From a virus: a DNA stretch of 64,000 bases. Positions 29,316-38,295 of the stretch are shown here, in pieces. The notes under the pieces are model-generated. The model made no database searches and had not been told where the DNA came from. It saw nothing but the letters and a program-made list of their open reading frames with translations. A program made the position numbers and the translations under genes. Position 1 is the stretch's first letter, and every line of letters begins with the position of its first letter. The stretch spans positions 1 to 64,000 of the IMG/VR virus record IMGVR_UViG_3300028840_003082. One strand, written 5' to 3'.

Positions 29316-29635
29316 TGGAAGTTTTACACAAGTACTACTACAAGGAAGTATCCTCTAATACTGAAGACTCTCAAGAGTTTGTGATTCCAGACGGAGAAAC
29401 GTGGGAAATTACTCGGTGGAATGGTTCTGCTAACGCTTATCGAGAAACGCACGTTTGTGTTATATGGGACTATGATGGAACACAGGAACTCATAGCCATT
29501 ACCTATAATTCAGAAAAACGAGATATATTGAGAACATTTACCGGTGATGGTACGAAAAAAATGGCCATTGTTTTGGTTAATGATTCCCCAAACGCAGAAC
29601 GTTTAGGGGCAGAATTTGATTATAAGGTACTATAA
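29315..29635 (+). CDS. Single-domain relative of the decoration C-terminal domain, 106 aa
   Basis: ATG 29315, overlapping the previous stop. The whole protein corresponds to the C-terminal domain of the two genes upstream (FVIPDGETWEITRWNGSANA ... LGAEFDYKVL). It has no N-terminal repeats, so it may form mixed trimers or occupy a different site. Function inferred only. Confidence 0.6.
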   Translation: MEVLHKYYYKEVSSNTEDSQEFVIPDGETWEITRWNGSANAYRETHVCVIWDYDGTQELIAITYNSEKRDILRTFTGDGTKKMAIVLVNDSPNAERLGAEFDYKVL

Positions 29636-29637
29636 TC

Positions 29638-30279
29638 ATGCCAACTAAAGCTAGACCTAGAAAGAATGACAGAGCAGCCGATGGACGTCAGCTTGTACGT
29701 TCAGATAGCCGTCCTATTGACTCTACGACTTATTTTACCACGCGGGGGGATAGTTCTACAGCTATAGGGGACGGGACCATTATTCAGTGGGATTTTTCCA
29801 CTTCCGATGACGTAGTTACCGATTCTATAACGACCTCGATTCCTAGTGGGTTTAAGAGAAAGAGGCTTAAGTTAAGTTTCGTAGATGATGTGCGAGTAAA
29901 AGAGGGTTGTTTATACTGGCTTAATGCGCCCTTCGGTACCTTTGTTGATTTTTGGGTTATATGTCCAACCAATGGATATTATAAAGACCCTAACGGTACA
30001 ATTCCAGCTTCTATGCTTGGGTTAGACGGAACTGATATGTACACCCAGGCAACGGCTGATACTCCTCTTGTTCATTATGTAAATCATCACATGATTATGG
30101 GTGATTGTCCCATGGGCGATGAAATGAATACGGAGGCTGCGAACGAGAATCCCATCCCCCCAAGCTATGAGTTGTGGGTGGAAATAACGGTAGATTCAAA
30201 TAATACAGACTGTGTAGGATGTGGGGAATTAGAACTCTATAGAAATCGTACTCATCTACTACCAGGAGAATCTGTATAA
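29638..30279 (+). CDS. Hypothetical virion protein, 213 aa
   Basis: ATG 29638. A basic N-terminus (MPTKARPRKNDRAADGRQLV) is followed by a beta-rich, aromatic domain with Cys residues (VKEGCLYWLNAPFGTFVDFW, and a CVGCGELELY pair near the C-terminus). It is predicted to be a jelly-roll-like virion protein. No family recognised. Confidence 0.65.
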   Translation: MPTKARPRKNDRAADGRQLVRSDSRPIDSTTYFTTRGDSSTAIGDGTIIQWDFSTSDDVVTDSITTSIPSGFKRKRLKLSFVDDVRVKEGCLYWLNAPFGTFVDFWVICPTNGYYKDPNGTIPASMLGLDGTDMYTQATADTPLVHYVNHHMIMGDCPMGDEMNTEAANENPIPPSYELWVEITVDSNNTDCVGCGELELYRNRTHLLPGESV

Positions 30280-30659
30280 TGTTACAACTTTGGGCACTTA
30301 TTAATACACCCATTATGCTTCCTATGATGGTTGCTCAATTGATTCTAGGAGCATTAATTTACGTAGCTGGCAAATTATTTCGCAGTAAAAAGTTAGAGAC
30401 TCACGGTAAGGATTTAGCCATAGCGGTAGACCAGTTTATGAATGTAGTGTGGTTAGGCAACCCTGACGAAACTATTAGTTCTAGGACAGGGAGAGCAATC
30501 AGGTCAGGTAGGCCTAAGTGGTATATCAAATACCTGTTACATCCTTTTGTGGATAAGGCTGCTCAGTTCTTTGGAGATGGCCCCAACCACTGTATAAACG
30601 CAATTGAAGAGGACGAGTACGAAGAAGGCCAATACGAAGTGTGGAAATGGCATAAATAA
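30279..30659 (+). CDS. Membrane-anchored phage protein with DETISSRTGR motif, 126 aa
   Basis: ATG 30279. A hydrophobic N-terminus (residues 1-31, PIMLPMMVAQLILGALIYVA) is followed by a basic helix and the motif VWLGNPDETISSRTGRA, which I recall from a widespread, uncharacterised family of phage and prophage proteins. The C-terminus is acidic then aromatic (YEVWKWHK). It may take part in lysis or in membrane contact during DNA entry; neither is shown here. Confidence 0.65.
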   Translation: MLQLWALINTPIMLPMMVAQLILGALIYVAGKLFRSKKLETHGKDLAIAVDQFMNVVWLGNPDETISSRTGRAIRSGRPKWYIKYLLHPFVDKAAQFFGDGPNHCINAIEEDEYEEGQYEVWKWHK

Positions 30660-30674
30660 CTTAGGGAGAAAGAC

Positions 30675-30848
30675 ATGAGGAGGATAGAGACTAGAAAGAA
30701 ACCTAAGTCTCTGGAAGCTAAGGGGAGAATCCGTATTCTTAAAAACACTCATCACACATGGATTAAATTTTCAGTCTTTCTACAACTAATACAGGTTGCT
30801 TTACTCATAGCAATAGCTGGAAAACTTTTTGGCTATTTTAGTTTTTAG
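30675..30848 (+). CDS. Small single-span membrane protein, 57 aa
   Basis: ATG 30675 with TTAGGGAGAA and TAG at 30848. A basic N-terminus (MRRIETRKKPKSLEAKGRIR) precedes one membrane span (FLQLIQVALLIAIAGKLF, residues ~36-53). Charge distribution places the N-terminus inside the cell. A holin-like role is possible but unproven. Confidence 0.7.
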   Translation: MRRIETRKKPKSLEAKGRIRILKNTHHTWIKFSVFLQLIQVALLIAIAGKLFGYFSF

Positions 30849-30855
30849 GTGCCTT

Positions 30856-31206
30856 ATGAAGACTGAGAAATTGATAAAAAAGATGAAAAGCTCCAGAGAT
30901 GTACAACCCAAACAGTTGGGTAACACCCCCCAGGGTACTATACAAACACAGGCTGATTCTTCTAAAGTAAAAGAAGAAGTGATGGCAGAAGTAGAAGAAA
31001 TGTTGGTTCAGAAAGAAGTAGCCGACGCAGAGTACTTTGAGGGAGAATTTAAAGCATTAAAAAATGAGATCAGGTCTCTAAAATCTAGCTACAGTACTTT
31101 GATGGCAGAAAATGCTAAATATAAAGAGAGATTAGATACTCTTTTAGAGACTATTGAAAAAGCTAAGGAACAAAAACCTAAAGTTTTTGAAAGGTTGTTT
31201 AAGTAA
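30856..31206 (+). CDS. Coiled-coil protein, 116 aa
   Basis: I start at ATG 30856, seven nt after the preceding stop; upstream in-frame codons lie inside the membrane protein gene. The product has a basic N-terminus, a Gln/Thr-rich linker and a long coiled coil (FKALKNEIRSLKSSYSTLMA...). Together with the two membrane proteins it forms a small group inside the structural genes. A spanin-like or adaptor role cannot be judged. Confidence 0.6.
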   Translation: MKTEKLIKKMKSSRDVQPKQLGNTPQGTIQTQADSSKVKEEVMAEVEEMLVQKEVADAEYFEGEFKALKNEIRSLKSSYSTLMAENAKYKERLDTLLETIEKAKEQKPKVFERLFK

Positions 31207-32498
31207 TGTCAGTCGTTATAGATTTTACATCTCCTGGTAATCCTCCCAATAATATTACCAGTTTTCAAATAGAGAGAAGTGTTAGGGCTGCTAGCGGCAC
31301 TATAGCCGCCGCTGGAGACGTAAATAACGTAACTAAAGTTGTCACAGTTACTTTTGATGGTACTCCTCCAGCCGATAACGCCCTGTTGGGAGACCAGATG
31401 GAGATTGGCGGATTACTATACAACATTATAGCCAATACTTCCACAACTATCACTTTTTCTCCTACTACCGACCTATCCACCATCACTACGTTTCCGACAA
31501 CGTTTGTCGTGCTCAATGATCTCGCAGAGTTCAGTACTTTTGAGACTGTTGGCACTGTAACTCCAGACGTTCCTTTCACAGATAACGTTGTCCACCAATA
31601 TACCGACTCTACAGGTACTATTTATGATTTTTATCAAATAAAAACAGTAGATTCTGGTGGAACGGTTAGTGCCGACCCTCTCACAGACCCCTTCAGACCT
31701 GGCCAGGTAGTCAATCTTGCTGTTGATGAAAAAAGACTCACTCCTAAAGACCAACTTGCTGGAATCATAGGAGGAAGTCTGTCTTTTGAGGTTACAGTGA
31801 TAATTGGAGGACGCCGGCAAGACCCAAAAGATAACCGGGTCGTGGCTGACGTCTTTACTCCTCCTCACATATCTCCAAATGGACGTATGACAGCGATTGC
31901 TGAGTTAGAGATGACTCGGGTGGGTCTAGGTCAGTACAGAACCACCTGGACGATTCCTACGGAAGCTCCACAGGCAGTTGGAGGGTTCACCTTATATCCT
32001 GATGATCAGTACATTGTAGCGTACAAGGGTAACTTCACAGGTCTTATAGGAGGTGCTCCAGATAACTTCAGAGAGTTTGACAGTGAGTTATTCTCTCTGA
32101 GATTCCTGGACGGACCTATTCACGGCAGATTTCCAGCAAACGCAACTCTTGAAGATTTAAGGCAAACTTTCTTTGAAATAGACGCCTATCTTCCAGAGGC
32201 ATTGTCAGAAAAGACTGACGTAGAAGCAAGAAATAAAGTTCTTCAATATCATCTTGAGAGAGCTTCAGATAAGCTTAATGAAGAGCTTAATATGCATCAA
32301 ATTAGAGGCAATTCCCAAGACCGCAGGGAGTATGTGACCTCTAGGGCTGTATATACTATCCTCATGGCTGCCAGGGGCCAGAATTCTTCGGCCATTTCGG
32401 ACAAAATGCTGGAGTTCTGGAGGGATAGAGCTGAGTACGTCCTAGCACAACTCAAACGCGAGGGGATTGCCCAAGGATTTCCTCTGGGTAGAGGTTAA
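31206..32498 (+). CDS. Probable neck/head-completion protein, 430 aa
   Basis: ATG 31206. The N-terminal ~140 residues are beta domains with a GDQMEIGGLLYNIIAN module, the middle (residues 170-310) is another beta region, and the last ~110 residues are helical (EIDAYLPEALSEKTDVEARN ...). Its place first in the neck-tail block, before a gp10-like protein, suggests a head-to-tail connector. No direct family match. Confidence 0.6.
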   Translation: MSVVIDFTSPGNPPNNITSFQIERSVRAASGTIAAAGDVNNVTKVVTVTFDGTPPADNALLGDQMEIGGLLYNIIANTSTTITFSPTTDLSTITTFPTTFVVLNDLAEFSTFETVGTVTPDVPFTDNVVHQYTDSTGTIYDFYQIKTVDSGGTVSADPLTDPFRPGQVVNLAVDEKRLTPKDQLAGIIGGSLSFEVTVIIGGRRQDPKDNRVVADVFTPPHISPNGRMTAIAELEMTRVGLGQYRTTWTIPTEAPQAVGGFTLYPDDQYIVAYKGNFTGLIGGAPDNFREFDSELFSLRFLDGPIHGRFPANATLEDLRQTFFEIDAYLPEALSEKTDVEARNKVLQYHLERASDKLNEELNMHQIRGNSQDRREYVTSRAVYTILMAARGQNSSAISDKMLEFWRDRAEYVLAQLKREGIAQGFPLGRG

Positions 32499-33127
32499 TG
32501 GCAAAAGACAATCTCAAAATAACGGTAGAAGGGCTAGAAAGTACCGAAGCCTTTTTCGACGCCTTAGAACCTGCTTTGAGGACCAGAATCCCAAGAGGAT
32601 TACGTACGTATATCAAACGAAATCTAGTACCTCGTATAAAGAAACGTTTGTCTCAGGCCACTCAATCTAAAAACTATACCCCCAATCCTAGTGGGGCTGG
32701 AGCAGCTTCCGGGGGTTATGGAACTCCCAAGAATGCTCCGGGATATAAAGAGTGGAAAGATACTAGAGTCAATTTACCCCAAGTTGGGGGGCTGTCTACT
32801 AGAGAGTTTGTAGCTACAGGACACTTTGTAGAGTCCATTGCTCTAACTAAGGTAGATAAGGTACTAGATAGAATTACCTTTGAAGTTGGACCTACTCCAG
32901 GTCCCAGACCATCAGCTAAAGCATTTTCTGATGATGGAACAGGTGGGGCTAATATTAGTAAAGTAGTTGAAAATACGGAACTTGCAGAGTGGTTAGAGGA
33001 TTCAGATTATAAATTCTGGGCAACAGAGTATGAGGACGTAGTTAGGGATATTCATCCAGTACTCACTAGAATTATTGTTCAAACTATCAGAAGTCTAGTC
33101 AAAGCCTTCTCTAGGATGAAGAAATAA
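32498..33127 (+). CDS. HK97 gp10-like tail completion/neck protein, 209 aa
   Basis: ATG 32498 in a TAATG overlap. The N-terminus (LKITVEGLESTEAFFDALEP, then IPRGLRTYIKRNLVPRIKKR) follows the pattern of HK97 gp10/tail-completion proteins, with a Tyr/Asn/Pro/Gly loop after the first long helix and a beta core. This family seals the end of the tail tube or sheath at the neck. Identification rests on pattern and position. Confidence 0.65.
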   Translation: MAKDNLKITVEGLESTEAFFDALEPALRTRIPRGLRTYIKRNLVPRIKKRLSQATQSKNYTPNPSGAGAASGGYGTPKNAPGYKEWKDTRVNLPQVGGLSTREFVATGHFVESIALTKVDKVLDRITFEVGPTPGPRPSAKAFSDDGTGGANISKVVENTELAEWLEDSDYKFWATEYEDVVRDIHPVLTRIIVQTIRSLVKAFSRMKK

Positions 33128-34572
33128 TGGCAATAGATTTTATTCGTGTTATTGAGGACATAGAAGAGGCTCTTTCCAGAGAGATACGCCGTATGGTGTT
33201 TTTCGAAAGGAGACAGAGAGGTAACCCCGGAGTCACTTTTAGGGAAATGTTCGACCCCTTTACCGGGGAGTTTGTTCGTAAGCCCATAGAGCCCAGATTC
33301 TTTGATGATACTGCGGATAGTCTTGTATCTACAAGTCCTCGATTTACTTTAGAACTATTGAAATTATATGAGGATTTAGAGACCAGTAGGGTTCTTCCCG
33401 CCATTGGTAATGAGTGCGTAGAGGTTCTGCCTGGTCCTGGAGCGTATGAAGCTCTTTTTGGAGGGGCTGACCTGTTGACAACCAACGGCGGTACCTCAAG
33501 TACTGTAACCCTCAATAACCGTAAAATTAGGTCACTTACAACCTCCCATGTGCTAAGAATTCAAAGTGGGGAAAATCAAGGGACTTACAGAATCGAATCT
33601 ATATCCCTAGTCGGCAACGGACCCCATACCCTAACCCTTAGTAATGATTTAGTGATAGACCTACCCACTTTTAAATATAATCCAGCCGCAGGTATTATAG
33701 CTTTTGATAGTTTCGTAGACCTCACCGCAGTCAAAGCTGGTGATGAAATTGAAGATATCGCTGCAAATACCATAACAATTACTGCCGTCAATGTGGGTGA
33801 TTCCACCTTAGCTGTGGCTCCAGGAAGTGTTGTTGTTTCTGGCCAAGGAGCTAAAATAGCTCGTGTGGGAGATGTTTTACAAGGTGATGATGCGGGAGAT
33901 GCTCAATATTATCTGGTACTTGACCCCTCTCAACCTATCGAAGGAAAAGGAACCAGTTATAGAAAAAGAAGCTTTCCTATACCTTATACTTTCATTTACT
34001 TTATAAAAATTACCAGTCGTGAGAGAGACGACCACATAGCCATAGCTGACAGGATGATGCAAGTCTTTAATCCTGCTAGAGGAACACTACCTATGATTGT
34101 TAGGTCAGACGAGTCATTTGAGTCAGAGGCTATTAAGGGAGTAACGGCTGGAGATACCACTATGTTTGTGGAAGATGCTACTCACTTCTATGTTAATGAA
34201 AAAGTACGTCTTTTAGATAACTTAGACATAGGAGAGGAGCTTACAATTCAGAGCGTTAATGTAGCTAGTAAGACTGTTACCTTTACTTCACCGGTTACGA
34301 AGACTTATGCTTATGACAATTGTCCTATATTAGTAAGTAACTACCGGTATTTATATTTTCAGAGAGATTTCAGGAACCATGTAACGGAAAACAGACAGGA
34401 TGAGCAATTTTGGATTCATCGTTTTACCTATAGAATCGAGGGGTGGATTGATTCTAGGATTCCTGACTACTCAACTGAACAGACTTTTGAAGACGTAGGG
34501 GATGTTAATTTCGTGGAGTATGTAATGGAAGATATGGAGGGTACTGAAAGAAGTGACCCCCTCATTCCATAA
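33127..34572 (+). CDS. Neck/tail terminator-region protein, 481 aa
   Basis: ATG 33127. A helical N-terminus (VIEDIEEALSREIRRMVFFE) is followed by beta modules: residues ~115-180 and ~180-250 resemble the DLS-V-x-V-GD-type module found in the sheath, and KGVTAGDTTMFVEDATHFYV (about residue 338) is another. The C-terminus is acidic (YVMEDMEGTERSDP). By position between the gp10-like protein and the sheath it is probably a tail terminator or neck protein. Confidence 0.6.
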   Translation: MAIDFIRVIEDIEEALSREIRRMVFFERRQRGNPGVTFREMFDPFTGEFVRKPIEPRFFDDTADSLVSTSPRFTLELLKLYEDLETSRVLPAIGNECVEVLPGPGAYEALFGGADLLTTNGGTSSTVTLNNRKIRSLTTSHVLRIQSGENQGTYRIESISLVGNGPHTLTLSNDLVIDLPTFKYNPAAGIIAFDSFVDLTAVKAGDEIEDIAANTITITAVNVGDSTLAVAPGSVVVSGQGAKIARVGDVLQGDDAGDAQYYLVLDPSQPIEGKGTSYRKRSFPIPYTFIYFIKITSRERDDHIAIADRMMQVFNPARGTLPMIVRSDESFESEAIKGVTAGDTTMFVEDATHFYVNEKVRLLDNLDIGEELTIQSVNVASKTVTFTSPVTKTYAYDNCPILVSNYRYLYFQRDFRNHVTENRQDEQFWIHRFTYRIEGWIDSRIPDYSTEQTFEDVGDVNFVEYVMEDMEGTERSDPLIP

Positions 34573-34584
34573 CATGGAGGAATC

Positions 34585-34863
34585 ATGAGATTTTATAGAA
34601 ATATTTCTGGGAGTATGCTTCCGCTAGACTGCCTCACCTATACTAAATATCTGATGCCTGGTGAGATAGCAGCTCTTCCCGATTCACGGGACGTAAGACA
34701 CAACGCCAGACAAGGAAAATTGGTACTTGTCAGAGGCATGGTGGAGTCTAAACCCAGGAAAAAGAAGAAAAAGTACAGACCTCGGAAGAAAAAAACCAAG
34801 GTTCTGGAAAAGAAGACTAAACCCAAAAAAGAAAAACAATCAGAAAAGACGGAGAATAAATAA
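34585..34863 (+). CDS. Small protein with Lys/Arg-rich tail, 92 aa
   Basis: ATG 34585 with ATGGAGGAATC. The first 50 residues form a small domain (MRFYRNISGSMLPLDCLTYT ...) and the rest is a highly basic tail (PRKKKKKYRPRKKKTK ...). The short domain directly before the sheath gene resembles small tail accessory proteins. Function unknown. Confidence 0.65.
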   Translation: MRFYRNISGSMLPLDCLTYTKYLMPGEIAALPDSRDVRHNARQGKLVLVRGMVESKPRKKKKKYRPRKKKTKVLEKKTKPKKEKQSEKTENK

Positions 34864-37445
34864 TGGCCATTAATACAAATACTGGTCCAGAGAGAGTAGA
34901 AGTCACTCCGGTAGCTACTGGTAGTATTCAGGTCCCTGGGGCACCTACTGCTATCACGGCTTTTGTTGTGCGTTCTACGTTGGCAGGTGCTCCGGCTGAC
35001 ACCCCCGTTGAGGCTTTGAGCCTTGAAGAGGTTGTGGAGCAGTTTGGTGATGTGGAATTGGGCGACGCCTTTTATGCTATTCGAGGCTTCTTCGCTAATG
35101 CTGGTACTGGCAACAAGGTCATTATCGTGAACGTTGCTCCGACTGCTTCTGGGTCTACCGTGGATGATCGCGGTGTTGCAGAAGCGGCTGGCGCTGGTTT
35201 TGTCGAAGATGAGGGAGAAATTGTCACAAGTTTGGCAGTTTCTGGCTACACAGACACTACTGGCGTGTTGGCGTTCAGTGGCTCTCCTGACCTCTCAGAA
35301 GTGAAGGTTGGAGACTACTTTAAAGACGATGATGGACGTTTGTTCCAAATTACCGCTGTGGACGATACTGCTGATACGGTCACTATCACTACTGGTCTTT
35401 TTACCGTTACTGGCGAAAAAGTTTTCTCTTCAGGCGGATTAAAGGTTGGTTCTACCGCAGGTAAGATTTTGCGGTTGTTTGAAGTGGATGAGCATAATGG
35501 CAAAGCACTGATTCAGGAAGGTACTTCCAAAGGTGCAGTTACGGTTGACAGCTCTGTTTCAACTACGGTTGGAGCATCTGCTGGTGGATTTCTGAATATC
35601 GGCACTAAAGTGGGTGATATCCTTGTGGATTCAGCCAGTGCAGTGTTTTATATCACGGCTGTTGTTGATGATGACCAAGTCACTGTTGACAGAGCTGGTT
35701 GTGCTGTTGGCGCAGCTACCGTGTATACGGGCGTGGTAGAGATTATTCAAGATACCCTCAGAGCGGCTGGTAGTAATGCTTCTGTGGCTCCTCAAAACAG
35801 TGTTGCTTTTGAGAGTTCAGGAGCTGGTTTTGGTATTCTGCCGACGAGTGCGGGTCCATGGCCTGCAGACGCTCTCGACGGGCATTTTGCCCTTATCGGA
35901 AGCGAAGAGAAGCAGATCCTAACCTCTACTGTGGTTGCTAGCGGTACTCTTAATGCTCAATTCGGTACTTCAGCAAATACTCTGGTTTACACTGCGGCAA
36001 CGGGTGTGATTCAGTTTGGTGGTGCTGAGGACCTTTCCACAACTAATCCTGGTGACGTGTGGCGTGATGCTGGTGGTACGGATTTCATTATCAATGCAGT
36101 TGATGATGGTACTGACCAGATTACTATTGCTCTCAATCAGACAGTTAATACAGCGGTTGGTTCGACTATCAGAGACGGTCAGGTAAGGGTCAATTTTGTT
36201 GACACAGCCTTTGATCCGGGTACTGCTGATGTTCCTACCTTCTTTGAGCCAGCGAGTAAGCTGGAGATTCCTACTGATGCTACTGGGTTAGCTGATGATT
36301 ATTTTGTCGCTGACGCTGTGGCTCAGGATTCTGACTATCTAGGCGACGCTGCGGATGGTAAGGGGCTACATGCTCTTGATGATGTTGACGATGTCAATCT
36401 CGTTACCGTTCCTGGAGTTACCTCTCGGGTGGTACAGAATGGTCTAGTAGATTACTGTGAGACTTTTAGGGACGACTGTTTCGCCCTGTTGACTGTTCCT
36501 CAAGCTGTTCGCTATGCGGCAGTAGATAGAACTTTGGTCAACGTGGTTATCAGTTCTATTGTGAATGGTGCTATTTATAGTACAGTCACTCTGTCTGGTA
36601 GTCCCAGTCTTGCTGGAGTCTCTGAAGGCGATCTATTAAGTTTTAACAGTACTAAGTACTTGATTGTTGACGTAGACGATACTGACAAGAAATTGACTGT
36701 GGAATCTACTTCAATTTCAGGTTCTGGGGCAGCTACTATAGTGGCTCCTAGTGCGATTTCTTACAAAGAGACTATTATTAATAATCCTAGTAAGAGAGCG
36801 GCTTGGTACTTCAACTATGTCAAGGTGTTGCGTTCATCTGATAGCGCCATCTTGACTGTTGATCCTATCGGCCATGTGGCTGGTGTTATGGCTCGTATCG
36901 ACGGTCAGATTTCTCTGGGTGGCGTGAGTCGTGCTCCTGCGGGCATCGGTCCGGCTGGATTGGCAGATACGGTTGGCTTGGATCTTAGTATTTCTGAGCG
37001 TACTGAGGCAGGTCCGTTGCGACTCAGCTTCATTAACCGGATTACTGAGTTTCCTGGCGCTGGTAGGGTAATCTTTGGTCCTTATACTGCGGATAGTGGC
37101 ACTTCCCCAGCTTTTACGGCGGAAGAGCAGCTCATCCAAGTACAAAGATCTATCCTGTTTATCAAAAAGTCTCTTGAGCCTGGTCTCAGATCGTTTATCT
37201 TTGAGAACTATTCTCCTCTGACTCGTGTTCAGGTAGAGAATGCTATCTTATCGTTCTTGAGGAATAATTCGTATCTGTTCCCTGCAGGTTTACCTGAGAG
37301 TGAGCAATTTAAAGTGGTTAGCGTTGAGCCTACCGCTGCTCAAGAAGCTGTTGGGTTGATGAAGTTTCGCATTCAAGTGAACTTCAACACTCCTGTAAGG
37401 TTCATTGACATTGACCTGGAATTCCCGATTCCAGAGGCTGCATAA
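34863..37445 (+). CDS. Contractile tail sheath protein, 860 aa
   Basis: ATG 34863. The C-terminal 220 residues are typical of sheath proteins: VAGVMARIDGQISLGGVSRA, then INRITEFPGAGRVIFGPYTA and RSILFIKKSLEPGLRSFIFE, ending in the beta strand FRIQVNFNTPVRFIDIDLEF. At 860 aa it is longer than T4 gp18 because of at least four inserted beta modules (residues ~115-430) and one near 555-610, all with the pattern PDLS-x-V-x-V-GD. The sheath contracts to drive the tube through the host envelope. CGT/GGT-rich codons fit abundant expression. Confidence 0.9.
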   Translation: MAINTNTGPERVEVTPVATGSIQVPGAPTAITAFVVRSTLAGAPADTPVEALSLEEVVEQFGDVELGDAFYAIRGFFANAGTGNKVIIVNVAPTASGSTVDDRGVAEAAGAGFVEDEGEIVTSLAVSGYTDTTGVLAFSGSPDLSEVKVGDYFKDDDGRLFQITAVDDTADTVTITTGLFTVTGEKVFSSGGLKVGSTAGKILRLFEVDEHNGKALIQEGTSKGAVTVDSSVSTTVGASAGGFLNIGTKVGDILVDSASAVFYITAVVDDDQVTVDRAGCAVGAATVYTGVVEIIQDTLRAAGSNASVAPQNSVAFESSGAGFGILPTSAGPWPADALDGHFALIGSEEKQILTSTVVASGTLNAQFGTSANTLVYTAATGVIQFGGAEDLSTTNPGDVWRDAGGTDFIINAVDDGTDQITIALNQTVNTAVGSTIRDGQVRVNFVDTAFDPGTADVPTFFEPASKLEIPTDATGLADDYFVADAVAQDSDYLGDAADGKGLHALDDVDDVNLVTVPGVTSRVVQNGLVDYCETFRDDCFALLTVPQAVRYAAVDRTLVNVVISSIVNGAIYSTVTLSGSPSLAGVSEGDLLSFNSTKYLIVDVDDTDKKLTVESTSISGSGAATIVAPSAISYKETIINNPSKRAAWYFNYVKVLRSSDSAILTVDPIGHVAGVMARIDGQISLGGVSRAPAGIGPAGLADTVGLDLSISERTEAGPLRLSFINRITEFPGAGRVIFGPYTADSGTSPAFTAEEQLIQVQRSILFIKKSLEPGLRSFIFENYSPLTRVQVENAILSFLRNNSYLFPAGLPESEQFKVVSVEPTAAQEAVGLMKFRIQVNFNTPVRFIDIDLEFPIPEAA

Positions 37446-37459
37446 GGAGATAGAAGACT

Positions 37460-38020
37460 ATGGCTAGAAGTTGCAAAGTAGACGCAATTGAAAAATTTCG
37501 CTTTACGGTGTCCTTTGATGGGCTCTCCAGAGCGGGATTTCATGAAGTCTCTGTTCCTAAGCAGACCACTACCAAAGGTGAGTACAGAGAAGGTAATGCT
37601 CCGGAAAACATGCAATTGTTTGCTGGCTTGCATCGGATGGAAGATGTTGTGATGTCGCGTGGCGTCACGACTAATAAGGATTTTTACGACTGGGTCAAAC
37701 TGGTCTTCGATCCTGAAAAAGTTCCTGAAGGTCAACCCAACGTGCAGGGACCGGACATTGTTCCTCTGGGTAATGAAGAACTTTATCGCAAAGACATTAC
37801 TATCACTCTTTGGCAGCGTAAGGGTGTTCCCGCCAAGCAATGGGTTCTCTATAATGCGTTTCCAGTAGCGTTTCAACCGGGTTCGGATATGAACGCTTCT
37901 GAGGACGGTGAGAAGTCCATGGAGCAATTGACTGTGGGTTACGAGTCCTTCGTGGAACTCAGTGGCTCGGAGATTACTGCTCCCGAGGCTGGTGAAGATC
38001 AGGATACGCCAGTTACGTAA
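37460..38020 (+). CDS. Tail tube protein 1 (probable major tube), 186 aa
   Basis: ATG 37460 with AAGGAGA. It shows the T4 gp19/tube pattern: VDAIEKFRFTVSFDGLSRAG, EVSVPKQTTTKGEYREGNAP, MSRGVTTNKDFYDWVKLVF and KQWVLYNAFPVAFQPGSDMN with the C-terminal VGYESFVEL. It lies right after the sheath gene and uses more CGN arginine codons than its two paralogues at 38721 and 39407, so I take it as the main tube subunit. Confidence 0.88.
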   Translation: MARSCKVDAIEKFRFTVSFDGLSRAGFHEVSVPKQTTTKGEYREGNAPENMQLFAGLHRMEDVVMSRGVTTNKDFYDWVKLVFDPEKVPEGQPNVQGPDIVPLGNEELYRKDITITLWQRKGVPAKQWVLYNAFPVAFQPGSDMNASEDGEKSMEQLTVGYESFVELSGSEITAPEAGEDQDTPVT

Positions 38021-38036
38021 TATTTTCTAGAATAGG

Positions 38037-38120
38037 GGAGGGCAGTAGAGTAGATGGCCTAGCTAACTCAGGTTAGTTAGTAGTGGTTTCATCCCATCGC
38101 TGTCCTCCTCTCTAGGAGAG
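38037..38120 (+). other. Nested intergenic hairpin plus hairpin over a ribosome-binding site
   Basis: GGAGGGCAG (38037-38045) pairs with CTGTCCTCC (38100-38108, one G-U); inside are GATGG/CCATC (38053-38057/38094-38098) and CTAAC/GTTAG (38063-38067/38072-38076). Immediately after, CTCTC/GAGAG (38108-38112/38116-38120) would cover the AGGAGAG Shine-Dalgarno of the next gene. The 104-nt gap between tube and DUF6496 genes contains no frame. Confidence 0.45.
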
Positions 38121-38124
38121 TGGT

Positions 38125-38295
38125 ATGGCTAAGAAATGTATGAAGGGACAGAAAAAAGTCCGTAAGGTCATGAAGGAATATAAGAGCGGAAAGCTTCGTT
38201 CTGGTTCCAAAAAAGGACCTAAAGTTAAAAGTCGTAAACAAGCAGTTGCTATTGCTATGTCCGAGGCTGGATTGTCCAAGAAGAGGAAAAAGTAA
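38125..38295 (+). CDS. DUF6496-type small basic protein, 56 aa
   Basis: ATG 38125 with TAGGAGAG; TAA at 38295 overlaps the next ATG. The pattern VRKVMKEYKSGKLRSGS followed by VKSRKQAVAIAMSEAGLS matches the small family I know as DUF6496, found in bacteria and phages, with no assigned function. The Lys-rich surface suggests DNA or RNA binding. Confidence 0.7.
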   Translation: MAKKCMKGQKKVRKVMKEYKSGKLRSGSKKGPKVKSRKQAVAIAMSEAGLSKKRKK

